This document shows positions 7,586 to 16,996 of a stretch of DNA of 50,806 nucleotides, in pieces. The position numbers and the translations under genes are program-made. The stretch spans positions 1 through 50,806 of the forward strand of contig JAAELB010000969.1 of the NCBI GenBank assembly GCA_024227155.1, written 5' to 3'. The notes below the pieces were generated by a model. It saw only the letters and a list, made by a program, of their open reading frames with translations. It ran no database searches and was not told the origin of the DNA. The DNA comes from Desulfobulbaceae bacterium (GTDB taxonomy: Bacteria > Desulfobacterota > Desulfobulbia > Desulfobulbales > Desulfocapsaceae). Numbering within the stretch: position 1 is the first letter of the stretch; every line of letters starts with the position of its first letter.

Positions 7586-9145
7586 ATGAAGAGAATAAAT
7601 ATTGTTCCAGGAAAACTTAGCTTGCGACAGGCTCGTTCAATTAACGAAGGCCCGGTACTCCTTGAGCTGGATCCAGCATCTTTTGAGCAGATTGAGAAAT
7701 CTGTTGAAACCGTTCGGGGTGTTATAGAAAAAGGGCGGGTCATCTATGGCATAAACACTGGCTTTGGATTACTAGCCAGCACAGTTATCCCTACAGAAGA
7801 GCTGGAGGAGCTGCAGCATTCTATTGTCCTTTCGCACGCAGCAGGGATAGGTAGGTTGATGGATGAATCCACAGTAAGGCTCATTATGGCACTCAAAATT
7901 AATAGTCTTGCAAGGGGGTATTCAGGGATTCGAAAAGAAGTGATTGATGCACTGATTTCCCTGGTTAACGCACAAGTTTACCCATGTATTCCCCAGAAAG
8001 GATCGGTGGGTGCCTCTGGTGATCTGGCGCCTCTAGCACACATGAGCACTGTTCTTTTAGGGGAAGGGGAAGTGCTTTTTAAGGGGGAAAAGCTCTCTGG
8101 CCTCAGAGGTCTGGAAATAGCAGGGCTAAAACCAATTGTCCTGGGTCCCAAAGAGGGGCTCGCTCTCTTAAACGGAACCCAGGCATCCACAGCTTTTGCA
8201 TTACAGGGGTTGTTTAGGGCAGAAGATCTCTTTGCCGCGGCGGTGGTCAATGGCTCATTAAGTGTAGAAGCTGCTCTTGGCAGCAGGCGCCCATTCGAGG
8301 CTCTTATTCATGAAGTGCGGGGGCATAAAAGCCAAATAGAAACTGCCGCAAATTTTCGACTCCTGCTAGGTCACAGTGAAATTGAGTCTTCACATAAATC
8401 CTGTGAATCGGTTCAAGATCCATATTCTCTTCGTTGTCAGCCCCAGGTTATGGGGGCCTGTCTTACCCAAATCAGAAATACAGCGAAAGTTCTTTTGACT
8501 GAAGCCAATGCTGTGTCAGATAATCCGCTGGTCTTCTCGGAGCAGCAGGATATTATTTCCGGCGGTAATTTCCATGCAGAACCAGTAGCCATGGCAGCGG
8601 ACAATTTAGCCTTAGCCCTGGCCGAAATCGGCGCTCTATCAGAAAGACGCATGGCCTTACTAATTGATACCAATATGTCAAAATTGCCACCTTTTCTCGT
8701 TGAAAAAGGAGGACTTAACTCCGGGTTTATGATTGCTCAGGTTACTTCTGCGGCGCTTGCCAGCGAGAATAAATCCCTCGCTCACCCGGCCTCCGTTGAC
8801 AGCATGCCCACCTCGGCAAATCAGGAGGATCATGTGTCAATGGCCACTTTTGCAGGTAGACGTCTTACGGATATGGTGGAAAATACGGCGGGTATTTTAG
8901 CCATCGAGCTTTTGGCAGCCTGCCAGGGGCTGGATTTCAGGGCACCACTGAAGACCTCCAAGCCGCTTGAAAAAGCAAAAGCTATGTTAAGGGAAAGGGT
9001 GCCATTTTACGATAAGGATAGATATTTTGCCCCGGATATCGATGCTGCAGTTGATCTCATTTTGTCTGGCAGGTTTAATCTACTTTTAGACGAGAATCTG
9101 CTAATTAGCCACGGAGCTGACTCATCTGAAAATAAAAAAGATTAA
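7586..9145 (+). CDS. hutH: Histidine ammonia-lyase
   Basis: A 519-aa cytoplasmic lyase that removes ammonia from L-histidine to give urocanate. The signature [16 protein letters not shown] holds Ala143-Ser144-Gly145, which cyclise to the MIO electrophile, and YGINTGFG contains the catalytic Tyr54. Further family motifs are DNPLVF and QEDHVSMA. Length and motif order are normal. It is the first gene of the rightward hut transcript and is followed after 13 bp by hutC. The operator-like palindromes upstream indicate control by that repressor. Confidence 0.97.
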   Translation: MKRINIVPGKLSLRQARSINEGPVLLELDPASFEQIEKSVETVRGVIEKGRVIYGINTGFGLLASTVIPTEELEELQHSIVLSHAAGIGRLMDESTVRLIMALKINSLARGYSGIRKEVIDALISLVNAQVYPCIPQKGSVGASGDLAPLAHMSTVLLGEGEVLFKGEKLSGLRGLEIAGLKPIVLGPKEGLALLNGTQASTAFALQGLFRAEDLFAAAVVNGSLSVEAALGSRRPFEALIHEVRGHKSQIETAANFRLLLGHSEIESSHKSCESVQDPYSLRCQPQVMGACLTQIRNTAKVLLTEANAVSDNPLVFSEQQDIISGGNFHAEPVAMAADNLALALAEIGALSERRMALLIDTNMSKLPPFLVEKGGLNSGFMIAQVTSAALASENKSLAHPASVDSMPTSANQEDHVSMATFAGRRLTDMVENTAGILAIELLAACQGLDFRAPLKTSKPLEKAKAMLRERVPFYDKDRYFAPDIDAAVDLILSGRFNLLLDENLLISHGADSSENKKD

Positions 9146-9158
9146 TGAGTTTATTTAA

Positions 9159-9911
9159 ATGATAAAACAGTCACAGAAAAGCGGTAAAAAAACAAGGTAT
9201 CAGTTGGTTAAGGATCATATCGTCAACAAGATACATTCCAAGACACTTCTGCCCGGGATGAGGATCGAGTCTGAAGCAGAACTTGTCACTACACTAAATG
9301 TGTCGAGGATGACGGTCAACAGGGCAATCCGGGAACTCAGTGCAGAAGGACTACTCACCCGTATTCAGGGCAAGGGCACATTTGTATTGGAGAAAAAACC
9401 ACAATCACCGCTGTTTGAGGTTCAACCAATAGATAAAGTTATTGAGTCTAGAGGTGGTTGCCACTCATCCTTTGTACACCTGCTTTGTGAGGAAAAAGCA
9501 AAACCCGCACGTGCTGCCTCAATGGAACTAAACCCCTATTCGTCAGTTTTTCATGCGACTATTTTACATAAAGAGAATAATACGCCGGTGCAGCTTGCTG
9601 ACAGATACGTTAATCCTCAAATTGCACCGGATTTGCTGGAGCAGGACTTTACCAAATCCACAATAAGTGAGTATCTGATAACGCTTGCACCTTTTACAGC
9701 TGTGGAACATGTAGTTGAAGCAATGCTGCCGGATCCATGGATATGCGACCTTTTAGAGATTAATGATTCTGAACCCTGTCTGTTGCTCCACCGAAAGACG
9801 TGGGTAGGAAGCATAGTCGCTACCCAAAGTATGTTTTTTCATCCCGGTTCCAGGCATACCTTGCGAGGTATGTTCGAACCGTCAACTCCCGGATCAATCA
9901 CCGTTACTTGA
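9159..9911 (+). CDS. hutC: HutC-type GntR-family transcriptional repressor
   Basis: A 250-aa regulator. Residues about 10-80 form a GntR winged helix-turn-helix (YQLVKDHIVNKI, then LVTTLNVSRMTVNRAIREL and GKGTFV). Residues about 95-245 form a UTRA ligand-binding domain of the HutC subfamily (VQLADRYVNPQIAPDLLEQD is typical). HutC proteins bind urocanate or a derivative and release hut operators. Its position directly after hutH, and the paired palindromes between hutU and hutH, support autoregulation and control of both transcripts. The ribosome binding site is weak, so expression may be coupled to hutH translation. Confidence 0.92.
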   Translation: MIKQSQKSGKKTRYQLVKDHIVNKIHSKTLLPGMRIESEAELVTTLNVSRMTVNRAIRELSAEGLLTRIQGKGTFVLEKKPQSPLFEVQPIDKVIESRGGCHSSFVHLLCEEKAKPARAASMELNPYSSVFHATILHKENNTPVQLADRYVNPQIAPDLLEQDFTKSTISEYLITLAPFTAVEHVVEAMLPDPWICDLLEINDSEPCLLLHRKTWVGSIVATQSMFFHPGSRHTLRGMFEPSTPGSITVT

Positions 9912-10011
9912 GGAAATACTTCGATTCAGAAAATAGTATCTGTTATTGAGAATGAATTTCCAGACGGGAATATCCTCATGCAATCGCCTCCTGTAAGAGG
10001 TCTTCCTGAGG

Positions 10012-10030
10012 CCTGCCGCTCTGCGGCAGG
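10012..10030. terminator. Hairpin downstream of hutC
   Basis: A perfect 8-bp stem CCTGCCGC/GCGGCAGG with a TCT loop, about 100 bp after the hutC stop. There is no long T-tract; it probably works with the second hairpin at 10041-10068 in the gap between the convergent hutC and EthD-like genes. Confidence 0.5.
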
Positions 10031-10040
10031 AGTGGAGTAC

Positions 10041-10068
10041 ATGTCGCCCAGAGAAACACGGGCGACAT
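10041..10068. terminator. Bidirectional terminator between hutC and EthD-like gene
   Basis: A perfect 9-bp stem ATGTCGCCC/GGGCGACAT with a 10-base loop, followed by TT on the plus strand. It sits 8 bp beyond the stop of the minus-strand EthD-like gene and about 130 bp beyond hutC, so it can end both convergent transcripts. Confidence 0.55.
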
Positions 10069-10076
10069 TTAAGCGA

Positions 10077-10382
10077 CTATTCTTGCGTTGATCCAACCAA
10101 CACTGTAACACCACCGGTTGCGAATTGAGGAATATCGGCAACTGCAGCCAGGCCTTCGGGGGACCCCATTGTTTCGTCCATCTGCTTTTCGGTTGCGAAA
10201 TACAACTCTGCCATGCGATAGAATGCTGGTTTTCCACCGTCCGGTCCGTCAATAAATCTGGTGAGTTCAGAGCGAGCCATACCCTCCATTTTCGCTACGA
10301 GTGGCAGGTGGGTGTCTTCGTAATATTTTTCAAATTCTTCAGAACTTGTCGGGTGGCCGTATAATACCGTAACTTTCATCAT
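10077..10382 (-). CDS. EthD-family small protein
   Basis: A 101-aa protein of the EthD family (dimeric alpha/beta-barrel fold): MMKVTVLYGHP, then FEKYYEDTHLPLVAKMEGM, the typical H-x-P-L motif, and YRMAELYFATEKQMDETMGS. EthD-like proteins are small dimers of poorly defined role; the name comes from an ETBE degradation gene. The start is supported by an AAGGAG eight bases upstream of ATGATG. It is a single gene between the hut locus and a structured non-coding region, convergent with hutC. No pathway role can be given. Confidence 0.85.
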   Translation of the reverse strand: MMKVTVLYGHPTSSEEFEKYYEDTHLPLVAKMEGMARSELTRFIDGPDGGKPAFYRMAELYFATEKQMDETMGSPEGLAAVADIPQFATGGVTVLVGSTQE

Positions 10383-10553
10383 ACTGTTTTCTCCTTGTTA
10401 AAATTAAAGGCAAATTTGTAAATTTTCCTCGGACAACCCCCCAATATACCACTGAAATACTGTGTGTCCAGTAGAGTTGGGTATATGAAAGAGAAAAATT
10501 TTCCGAATTCAAGGAGAGATGTTATAGACAAAAAAAGATTGAAATTGATTCGT

Positions 10554-10586
10554 CACCACACCCCATTTGACGATCGAAGTGTGGTG
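10554..10586. repeat. Hairpin CACCACAC/GTGTGGTG
   Basis: A perfect 8-bp inverted repeat (10554-10561 and 10579-10586) with a 17-base loop, upstream of the larger folded element. Its role is unknown; it may be part of the same repeat or RNA. Confidence 0.4.
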
Positions 10587-10662
10587 GTTAGATAAGGCCT
10601 GCTGTTCTTTTTTCGTAACTACTCATGAGATAAGCATCTGGACTTCGCTAACCTCCGTACCT

Positions 10663-10778
10663 GTAACTGTTTACAGGGTGCCGTAGATTTTTGCAGGCAG
10701 GCCGGTGTCGCGTATAAGTCATACGTAAACCGGCGTGACCTCGGAAAGATGCGGCGCCCTGTGAGCAGTTACCTTTTT
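10663..10778 (+). repeat. Long cruciform/hairpin element, possible structured RNA or RAYT-associated palindrome
   Basis: The sequence folds on itself almost end to end. The outer arms (10663-10684 and 10751-10772, beginning GTAACTG and ending CAGTTAC) pair over 22 positions. Four of these are T/G, which become G-U wobbles in a plus-strand RNA but A-C mismatches in a minus-strand RNA. Inner segments GCCGGT/ACCGGC and CGTAT-AAGTC-ATACG continue the stem to a small apical loop. CTTTTTTC follows the outer arm on the plus strand, as in an intrinsic terminator. It may be a small RNA or terminator, or a mobile palindromic unit such as a RAYT substrate. Confidence 0.55.
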
Positions 10779-10784
10779 TCTATA

Positions 10785-13643
10785 TCATGGCCCGCTTACT
10801 TCCTGAAGTATAAAAAGGATTTCTTCCAGTCCCCATCTGCTGTCAGTGGCAGGTAAGTATCTATCACTATACCCTGTTCCAGGGTTGAGGCCTGTCAGAA
10901 TTTGCAGGACAGTTATTGCATCCGCAAGAGTTACGAAACCATCACCATTGGCATCGCCAAGGGGTAATGTTATGAATGTGGCTACGACCGTACAGTCGGC
11001 GGTGATAGGGCCGGTGGTAAATGGATTGGCGCCTGTCCAGAGACCACCGCAGCCGCTTACTGTGTTGATTATGTAGCCGGAGGTGGCATTGACGACAAAG
11101 GTAGTTGTCTGGTTAGAGATAACTGTTCTGCTGGTGGGTGTGAAATTACCCTCTACGGAGGGTGCTGAAGTACTCACTGTATAGGTCGGAGCGGTAAGTA
11201 CATGGATAGTACGATAGTCTTCACCCAATGAGACATGTGTAGCTGTGTTTTCAACCACCAATTTAACCAGATAATTTCCAGGCGAATTGAAAGAGATTTG
11301 GCCAGGATTTGCCAGGCTGCTATCAGCTGCAGCCCCAGAGAAAGTCCATTTGTAATCGAGTGTCAGGCCACCGCCGTGTTCTGTGACCAGGCTGGTGAAT
11401 TCGACATCATCGCCAGTCCAAATGGTCGCATCGCTTGCCGGGCTTTTGATGTTGGCGTAGAAAGCACAGGCATCGCCGATACCATCGGAGTTGCTGTCTT
11501 GTTGATTACTGTTACTTGTATGCATACAGTTATCCACCGCATCGACGATGGTGTCACCATCAGTGTCGTTCTCCTGGTGTTGCTTCCACAAACAGAGATT
11601 ATCAGAGTCTGCAGGGCAGGGATCAAAGTTATCGGTGAGCAGATCATTGTCGCTATCACTGTTGGTTGGGAAGGTTGCTTCTCCAACCACTTTGTTCAGT
11701 TCATTGCCATTGGCAAGCCCATCGTTATCGCTATCCCCGTTCGGATCCATCAGTACAGCCCGTGAACTTGGCCCCAGAGCGTTGATGGATTCCAGTGTCA
11801 TTGTCGCCAGGAGGCGAGAAATATAGCTTACCTGGCTGTCCCGGCTACCTCCTTGTACCATGGCGGCAGCCTCTCTGGTGGTTGTACTCTGCACGATGCT
11901 GCCAGGATCTCCATAAAAACCGGCAACTGAAGTTCTGAAACCCGCCAGCTCTTTGCCCGGTTCGGTCAGGCTGAATAGTTCAGAATGAAGACTATTGAGA
12001 TTGCGACCAGCTTTTGCTAATTGCGTGCGTAAACCACTCACAGCATCCTCAGGCGTTGGATTGGCATCATGGCCCAGCAGGATCAGCGCTCCATCGCTAA
12101 GAGCTGCATGCCAGGCGACGATCCCTTCAACGAGGGAAACACCAAGTCCGGTAACCGGTGACATGGTAGTGGCCTTGTCTTGCACCAAAAATTCTCCGAG
12201 ATACATAGTAAGTGCTGCCATCCACTGGTCACTCGTGCTCCATTGTGGGTTTCCCTGGTTTTCGTGCCACTTGGCCGCATCCCTTGGCTGGATATCCGCT
12301 GTGGAATTCATCCATGATTTGACAACCCATTTGTCTGTTACACCAGCCAAGTGGCGAGCCCGCAGGATCAATTGGTCACCAGCCGGCAAGCGAAAAATCG
12401 GCGGTAAATCGCCGCTATTCAAAGCACTGTCAGCCTGCGTTTTTACTGTGCCTGTTAAAGCAGCTTGATTGTAGAGCAATTCCCAATTGATGTCGTGGAC
12501 GGTCAACTCACCCATGGACGTCTGTTTTGTAGTTTCTCCTGCATCCTGAAAAATTGAACCGGTTACAAGGTATTCGACTTCAAAAGGTCGCCTGGCTACA
12601 GGGTATTCTGTGGGGTCCAGATGATTCGTGCCACGGAGTTCTTCAAATTTGTCGGGGACACCGTCGCCATCACTGTCTTGTGTGGTGAGGCCTCCATTGC
12701 ATGGTACCGGGACATCAGTGGGGTCTGTATGGTCAAAGCCGAGTAAATTCTCAATGTAATCTGAACAGAGGTCGCCATCGCTATCAACAGGAGAGAAGGC
12801 GGGCAAACTTAAAGGGTTGTCGGGATCAGTCTGGAGAAACAGTTCAAAGAAGTCGCTCCAGCCATCGTTATCACTGTCAAGTGCATAGTCATTGGACAGT
12901 GGATCGAGTCCTAGAGCAGCTTCGACCATATCTGGGATTTGATCACCGTCACTGTCCCGCTGTAACGGTTCGGTTGAGTCGATCCTGAAGGTGGCAATTT
13001 GCGGGTTGGGCAGGGATGTCAAACTGTTTTGTGTAGCCCAGAATTCCACCTGGTAATCACTGTTGGCAACTAAATAGAAGGTGTGGTCTATATTTTCCCC
13101 GCCCGCAGTTGCTGTTTTACTCTGGAGCAGGCCACCATTAATTCTCCAGTGGATTGTCAGTAAAGAGGCTGTACTTAGGCGAGCAGTCACCCCGTGCAAG
13201 TGGACGGCGATGGTTTTGTCATATGTTCCTGGGGCAGGGTCTATTGTGATACCGGGAACTTGAGAGTTTGTAACTGATGATATCGCAAGATCGATCCCGG
13301 CAAGTGTGGTTGCTGGTAAATTAGTATTCAGCGGAGGCAGGCTGTTTTGGGTCTGGTTTACCAATACTTCCTGGGCCAGGAGATTGATATTTCCAACATC
13401 CTGAAAACCACTACTGTAGGTTATTCGGGAGGAGTTTGGTGTCAGCCACTGGGCTCGCTCTGTCCATTGAACTTCACTACCACTGCTTAAGGAAAAGGAG
13501 GAGACAATTTTGCCGCTGGTTTTGTCCAGCATCCAGACGTTTGATGCACCATTGTCAAATAGTGGAGAGGCTGAAGCAACTGAGCCTAAGAGGCAGAATG
13601 CGGCAGTCCACCAAATCAATACGACATTGCGCAGTGTGATCAT
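10785..13643 (-). CDS. Exported 952-aa protein with TSP3-like repeats, PKD, InlB-B-like and dockerin-like domains
   Basis: An N-terminal signal peptide (VVLIWWTAAFCLLGSVASAS) predicts export. About residues 225-345 and 635-730 contain several calcium-type DxDxDG repeats (DSDGDQIPDM, DSDNDGWSD, DSDGDGVPD, DTDGDTIVDAVDNC, DSNSDGIGDAC), typical of thrombospondin type 3-like linkers. A PKD-like domain follows (YKWTFSG, then GNYLVKLVVEN, about 760-810), then a divergent InlB B-repeat (about 815-890, with a Cys pair). Near the C-terminus GDANGDGFVTLADAITVLQI resembles a type I dockerin calcium loop. It is the third gene of a three-gene operon, 12 bp after the 1108-aa gene, with a GGGAGGAG ribosome binding site. 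The function is unknown; surface display or assembly with its partners is inference. Confidence 0.75.
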   Translation of the reverse strand: MITLRNVVLIWWTAAFCLLGSVASASPLFDNGASNVWMLDKTSGKIVSSFSLSSGSEVQWTERAQWLTPNSSRITYSSGFQDVGNINLLAQEVLVNQTQNSLPPLNTNLPATTLAGIDLAISSVTNSQVPGITIDPAPGTYDKTIAVHLHGVTARLSTASLLTIHWRINGGLLQSKTATAGGENIDHTFYLVANSDYQVEFWATQNSLTSLPNPQIATFRIDSTEPLQRDSDGDQIPDMVEAALGLDPLSNDYALDSDNDGWSDFFELFLQTDPDNPLSLPAFSPVDSDGDLCSDYIENLLGFDHTDPTDVPVPCNGGLTTQDSDGDGVPDKFEELRGTNHLDPTEYPVARRPFEVEYLVTGSIFQDAGETTKQTSMGELTVHDINWELLYNQAALTGTVKTQADSALNSGDLPPIFRLPAGDQLILRARHLAGVTDKWVVKSWMNSTADIQPRDAAKWHENQGNPQWSTSDQWMAALTMYLGEFLVQDKATTMSPVTGLGVSLVEGIVAWHAALSDGALILLGHDANPTPEDAVSGLRTQLAKAGRNLNSLHSELFSLTEPGKELAGFRTSVAGFYGDPGSIVQSTTTREAAAMVQGGSRDSQVSYISRLLATMTLESINALGPSSRAVLMDPNGDSDNDGLANGNELNKVVGEATFPTNSDSDNDLLTDNFDPCPADSDNLCLWKQHQENDTDGDTIVDAVDNCMHTSNSNQQDSNSDGIGDACAFYANIKSPASDATIWTGDDVEFTSLVTEHGGGLTLDYKWTFSGAAADSSLANPGQISFNSPGNYLVKLVVENTATHVSLGEDYRTIHVLTAPTYTVSTSAPSVEGNFTPTSRTVISNQTTTFVVNATSGYIINTVSGCGGLWTGANPFTTGPITADCTVVATFITLPLGDANGDGFVTLADAITVLQILTGLNPGTGYSDRYLPATDSRWGLEEILFILQEVSGP

Positions 13644-13655
13644 GATCTCCTCCCT

Positions 13656-16600
13656 CTATTTTGCCTGGAACCAATCGGTTTGGCGGTGTCCCGAAATTTC
13701 ACCATTTGCATCGAAATAAACAAGTTGATAACGATACCATCGCTCTCTTATATTTGGGTAACGATCTGCAAAAACCAGCCTGTAACCGTCCCAGTCAGGA
13801 TCTCCCATGTTGAAATTAACGAGCTTGATAAAGGGGTCCTGCATTACTCCATCTGGAAAACCACTGCGATAAAAAGAAACGCAGTATAACCTGTCAATCA
13901 GTGGTGATACCTGTACATAATCGGTGTAACTGGATGGCTCAGTAATTTTTTCCGTTGACTGTCTGTAGGCGACAAAATTCAGCTTGCCCCCTAAGCTTTC
14001 TTTGAGTTTTTCGCAGATGTTATCGCAATATATACCAATCGGGTGGCTCTCCCCGCGAATAAGACATGGATCTTTTGGTTTTTGAGTACATTCCTGAGGT
14101 AGATTACCTTCACACCCAATCAGGTCGATAGGAGCTGTTAAAAGAACAACCGGCATGCCATCCATCTGCAGATAACGGTTAAGGATACCTCCCATTTCAG
14201 CCGGGGTCATTATTTTGGGCCAGGGAATATATTCTGGTAGTGGGTCTGTTACCGGTTTACGGATACCGCAGCGAACTCCAGACCAGTCCGAAAGCTTCTC
14301 ATTATAGCCAACCGAACGAGCCCTGAAGCACCAGTCCTCTTCCCAGCCGGTTGTTGTCGGCTCAGGGGTGATTGATACCTCTACACTGATATTTCCATCT
14401 TTAGCACTGCTGCCGGAATGTGGGAAAAAGTCACTGAATGTCGTGTCATTATCTCCACCGGTAAGATACCATTCGACAATGGACCCGGCCACGGGCTGCT
14501 CCGGCGGTATCCATGTCAATTGTGCTGTAGCACCACCGGCGGGTAAAAACCCTATTTCTACCGGTTGCGGTGAACCAATTGCTGTCACATATGCGGTCAG
14601 GCGAAAACATGGCAAACGATATTTTGAGGAGACTTCATTGCTCTGGTTCTGCAGCGCCAGTGACAAACAGATCTGATCACCACCCAGAGTTGCTAAATCG
14701 TTTACGTCGAGTATTACCGGTTGTGGAAAGGGCGGACAGAGGGTCTTGTAATGGTATGTTTTTCCACCGATATCCCTATAGATATTAAGACATTGGTCCA
14801 CAGCAGCCGGGCAGTCGATTTCTATATTCCCTATAACAGAATCGCCTCCTCTGATGATGCGTATGCGAGGTTCAGTACAGTCCTTGATCAGTTGAGAGCG
14901 GGGCAGGCTTTCACATTCACTAGACATATAGCCGAGATCACGCTGGCCAAGCATTTCTCCCAGTTGTGAGAAAAACGTGAGTGAAACTTCTCTCTCAACA
15001 CAGTTTTCTTCCAGGATTGGGCACAAATCATCGTCAAAGGCAACCCCACGTTCACCCGATGGCAGTTCGACGATGGGGGAGGCGAGCTCCAGGCTGGTTT
15101 CTCCATGGTAGCTGCAGTTGGTAACCACATAGGTGGAATCCCCTGTGGTGTCGGTGGCATAGTAACTACTTCTTGGGTAATCCTTTACCTCATAAACACA
15201 TTCCTGTTCTCCAAGAACAAAGTCCTGCTCACTGCAGCGCTGAGGCCGGTTACGGTTTGGAAAAAATCCTCTTGTTGGTGCTGACAGGGTGCTGATGTTA
15301 TTCTCCTGGTCCACCGAGGCTATGCGATACCAGAAAACCCGTCCTTTGTTTGACGCTGGTATAGGATCCTGAAAACGAAGAATTTGGCGACCACTGGGAC
15401 GACTGGTGGCTGTTGATGAGGCTACTGTAGCAACCAGGTGGTTTTGGGTACCCAGAGGTACTGAAGCTGGGCCCAGAGTCTCATCACACGCCGTGCCGGG
15501 TGAGCTAAGCGGAGGAGCAGAGGACAAAATCGTACGTTCCACAATATCGGCCCAACCGTCGCCGTCCGAGTCAGTAAAATCTCCGGAATCTGCACTCTTG
15601 TCAAACCGGTATACGAGATATTTGGCAACATCCAGATCAATACTTATCTGCGGAGAATCGTCACAGTTTTGTCCTTCTGGTACCCAGCGCAGCTCACGGT
15701 CAAAGCGAGCAGTGTTGAGGTTACAGTAAGTGCGGCCCCGCTGATGGCGGAGATGAAAACCCAATACATTCACATGGTCCCACTCCAGGGAAAAGGTGTC
15801 ACCGTACGGATCCTTTACCGTTCGTACAGCCCAGGGTGGGGGTGGTGCGACTGTGTCCGGCACTGTCACCAGTATTCGTTCGGTTTCTCCATAGTTTCCT
15901 GTGAAATCCCTTGGTGCAATGTAATATGCGCGTTTGTCTCCTGGTTTTAAGCCCTGAGCTGTTAACTCTTTAGCGGTTTCAAGAAATTGATAGAATGGCG
16001 GATTCCATCCTTTGTTGCGTGTCTCTTCTTCGTCTGGATCCTGGGATGAGACTACGATTGGCTGATCGTTGAGCTTCTCCAAATCTGGCAGGAGCACACC
16101 TCCGCTGCTGTCGTGCATTACCGTGCCGGCCAGGGTACGTAACTCCAGGGTGGGATCGACCATCGTGACATTACTGATAGAGCGGTAGATGTCGTAACCT
16201 GAATTGAGCAGGCTGCCCACATAGAGATCCCCGGCACTGGTCCCTGGTAAGGCCCAGCTTAGAGCGACTGAACCATGATCTTTACTGGTTTCTGGAGCAT
16301 CACAGCGGCCGAGCGCAACTTGCTTTAAGCCGTGGGCTGCGGCCAGCTTTTTCACTGTACTGGTATTAATTTCTATACTACCAACCTTAACAGGAGTACC
16401 GTTGGTTGATATGGCCAATAATTCGTAGTTGTGGATACCGGATGCAGTGGTATCAAGATATCCACGATAGCGAGCACGGGCGACATTAAAATCACTACGT
16501 GACGCGAAGTGACTCCAGTAGTTATCTGTGAGTAGCAGATTACGTAAATGTGTAGCGAAATTGCTGTTGTTCACTGTTACGGCCGGGTCTTGGTTGTCAC

Positions 16601-16982
16601 CCCATTCAGCGAGCCAGCGAATTATTTCAAGGCGTCGACGCTCCTGTTCGGAGCCAGCATAGAGAGCAATAATCTCAGATGTGCTCATAGCGCCAGCAGC
16701 TGGAACCTCGCTGTTAGGGGGAGTGGCCGGGTAGAGCTGGGTACCATCGCGCATTAGTCTGAATCCTGCCAAATCTACTGGTATCTGACCTTCCATCTGA
16801 TCCCAGCGAAGGTATACAGCCGTAGATGAATGACCCGGGCTTGACATAGAGCCTGTCGGTGCCGCCATGCCAGAGAAATAAAATTGCTCACCGGTGGCGT
16901 ACGCGGAGCCAGTGAAAATTAAAAGCAGACAAATAGGTACCAAAACCGCATTACGTAAAGTATGTATGATTCGTAGTGTCAT
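13656..16982 (-). CDS. Exported 1108-aa Cys-rich protein with FN3-like segments
   Basis: Residues 1-29 form a signal peptide (LVPICLLLIFTGSAYA, then TG). The rest is soluble and beta-rich, with fibronectin type III-like stretches (for example LDTTASGIHNYELLAISTNG and VALSWALPG), one DSDGDGWADI calcium-like motif near residue 475, and many paired cysteines between about 600 and 1060 (such as CEGNLPQECTQKPKDPC), which suggest disulfides in the periplasm or outside the cell. No catalytic family is recognised. AGAGGGG precedes the ATG. It is the middle gene of the operon, 14 bp after the 1960-aa gene. The three proteins presumably act together, but nothing in the sequence states how. Confidence 0.7.
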   Translation of the reverse strand: MTLRIIHTLRNAVLVPICLLLIFTGSAYATGEQFYFSGMAAPTGSMSSPGHSSTAVYLRWDQMEGQIPVDLAGFRLMRDGTQLYPATPPNSEVPAAGAMSTSEIIALYAGSEQERRRLEIIRWLAEWGDNQDPAVTVNNSNFATHLRNLLLTDNYWSHFASRSDFNVARARYRGYLDTTASGIHNYELLAISTNGTPVKVGSIEINTSTVKKLAAAHGLKQVALGRCDAPETSKDHGSVALSWALPGTSAGDLYVGSLLNSGYDIYRSISNVTMVDPTLELRTLAGTVMHDSSGGVLLPDLEKLNDQPIVVSSQDPDEEETRNKGWNPPFYQFLETAKELTAQGLKPGDKRAYYIAPRDFTGNYGETERILVTVPDTVAPPPPWAVRTVKDPYGDTFSLEWDHVNVLGFHLRHQRGRTYCNLNTARFDRELRWVPEGQNCDDSPQISIDLDVAKYLVYRFDKSADSGDFTDSDGDGWADIVERTILSSAPPLSSPGTACDETLGPASVPLGTQNHLVATVASSTATSRPSGRQILRFQDPIPASNKGRVFWYRIASVDQENNISTLSAPTRGFFPNRNRPQRCSEQDFVLGEQECVYEVKDYPRSSYYATDTTGDSTYVVTNCSYHGETSLELASPIVELPSGERGVAFDDDLCPILEENCVEREVSLTFFSQLGEMLGQRDLGYMSSECESLPRSQLIKDCTEPRIRIIRGGDSVIGNIEIDCPAAVDQCLNIYRDIGGKTYHYKTLCPPFPQPVILDVNDLATLGGDQICLSLALQNQSNEVSSKYRLPCFRLTAYVTAIGSPQPVEIGFLPAGGATAQLTWIPPEQPVAGSIVEWYLTGGDNDTTFSDFFPHSGSSAKDGNISVEVSITPEPTTTGWEEDWCFRARSVGYNEKLSDWSGVRCGIRKPVTDPLPEYIPWPKIMTPAEMGGILNRYLQMDGMPVVLLTAPIDLIGCEGNLPQECTQKPKDPCLIRGESHPIGIYCDNICEKLKESLGGKLNFVAYRQSTEKITEPSSYTDYVQVSPLIDRLYCVSFYRSGFPDGVMQDPFIKLVNFNMGDPDWDGYRLVFADRYPNIRERWYRYQLVYFDANGEISGHRQTDWFQAK

Positions 16983-16996
16983 TTGTTTGGCCCCTC

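Larger units (their letters stand above)
10383..10784. other. Non-coding region with two folded elements
   Basis: A 402-bp gap between the EthD-like gene start and the end of the secreted-protein operon. It holds an 8-bp hairpin at 10554-10586, a TTTCGTAACTACTC motif at 10611-10624 that recurs at 37344, and a 110-bp near-complete palindrome at 10663-10772. No ORF is credible. Confidence 0.5.

Noticed and set aside
9926-10252. 108-codon minus-strand ORF overlapping the EthD-like gene
   Set aside because: It overlaps the clear EthD-family gene in another frame and crosses both terminator hairpins.
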